DNA of 13,173 nt, taken from contig MU646338.1 of assembly GCA_026770585.1 (NCBI GenBank), positions 244,307 to 257,479 on the forward strand, given 5' to 3'. Both the position numbers and the translations under genes were made by a program. This stretch comes from Baffinella frigidus (taxonomy: Eukaryota > Cryptophyceae > Cryptomonadales > Baffinellaceae). This document shows, piece by piece, positions 13,072-13,173 of the stretch; position 1 is the first letter of the stretch, and each line of letters begins with the position of its first letter. The notes under the pieces were generated by a model. That model had not been told where the DNA came from, ran no database searches, and saw nothing but the letters and a program-made list of their open reading frames with translations.

Positions 13072-13173
13072 GGTGTAGGGTGTAGGGTGTAGGGTGTAGG
13101 GTGTAGGGTGTAGGGTGTAGGGTGTAGGGTGTAGGGTGTAGGGTGTAGGGTGTAGGGTGTAGGGTGTAGGGTG
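13072..13173. repeat. Perfect (GGTGTAG)n array running off the window
   Basis: Fourteen full 7-bp units and a partial one, with no mismatch. The unit is a one-base variant of TTTAGGG (TGTAGGG) in G-rich orientation toward the right edge. The same variant occurs imperfectly at 12008-12060, and its complement CCCTACA is scattered in the introns. Confidence 0.97.

Overview
The window is eukaryotic nuclear DNA that carries one large, intron-rich gene on the + strand and nothing else that can be supported as a gene. The gene encodes a leucine-rich repeat (LRR) protein of the 23-residue, Shoc2/PIRL-like type. Twenty-two exons (1-29 to 12771-12899) join through GT-AG introns into one uninterrupted frame of 2,220 nt, or 740 residues. 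Neither end of the protein is certain. The first exon runs off the left edge and the last probably splices onward past the right edge. Exons make up about 17% of the span, are GC-rich with G/C at third codon positions, and use phases 0, 1 and 2. No bacterial features (operons, Shine-Dalgarno sites, CRISPR arrays) and no tRNA or rRNA genes were seen.

The introns are the unusual part. Many consist of degenerate plant/algal-type telomeric repeat (CCCTAAA and variants CCCTGAA, CCCGAAA, CCCTACA), nearly always with the C-rich strand on the coding side. G-rich orientation appears only in parts of introns 9, 21 and 22. The introns also contain 31 recognisable partial copies of neighbouring exons ('ghost exons'). 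These follow one rule: copies of an exon's 5' part, with its acceptor side, lie upstream of the complete exon, and copies of the 3' part, with its donor, lie downstream. This is the footprint of repeated local tandem duplication across exon-intron borders, with the duplicated half-exons hidden inside introns. Other intron contents are minisatellites (33, 27, 23, 14-17, 9 and 7 bp units), larger tandem units (about 159 and 103 bp), hairpins and an AT-rich CTCCTATT repeat family.

Region by region: 1-2487 holds exons 1-6, the first LRRs and a first PPxE cap-like segment. 2488-4695 holds exons 7-9, more LRRs and a second cap. 4696-7279 holds exons 10-13, LRRs and a third, degenerate cap. 7280-12899 holds exons 14-22, an almost perfect run of 23-residue LRRs. 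12900-13173 holds probable intron 22 (or a 3' end) with a hairpin and a pure GGTGTAG array that runs off the window.

The organism is most likely an alga or algal-type protist, because TTTAGGG-type telomeric repeat, a GC-rich coding sequence and dense introns occur together. A prasinophyte green alga is a reasonable guess, but the sequence does not prove it. The product is probably a protein-interaction scaffold; no catalytic domain is visible.
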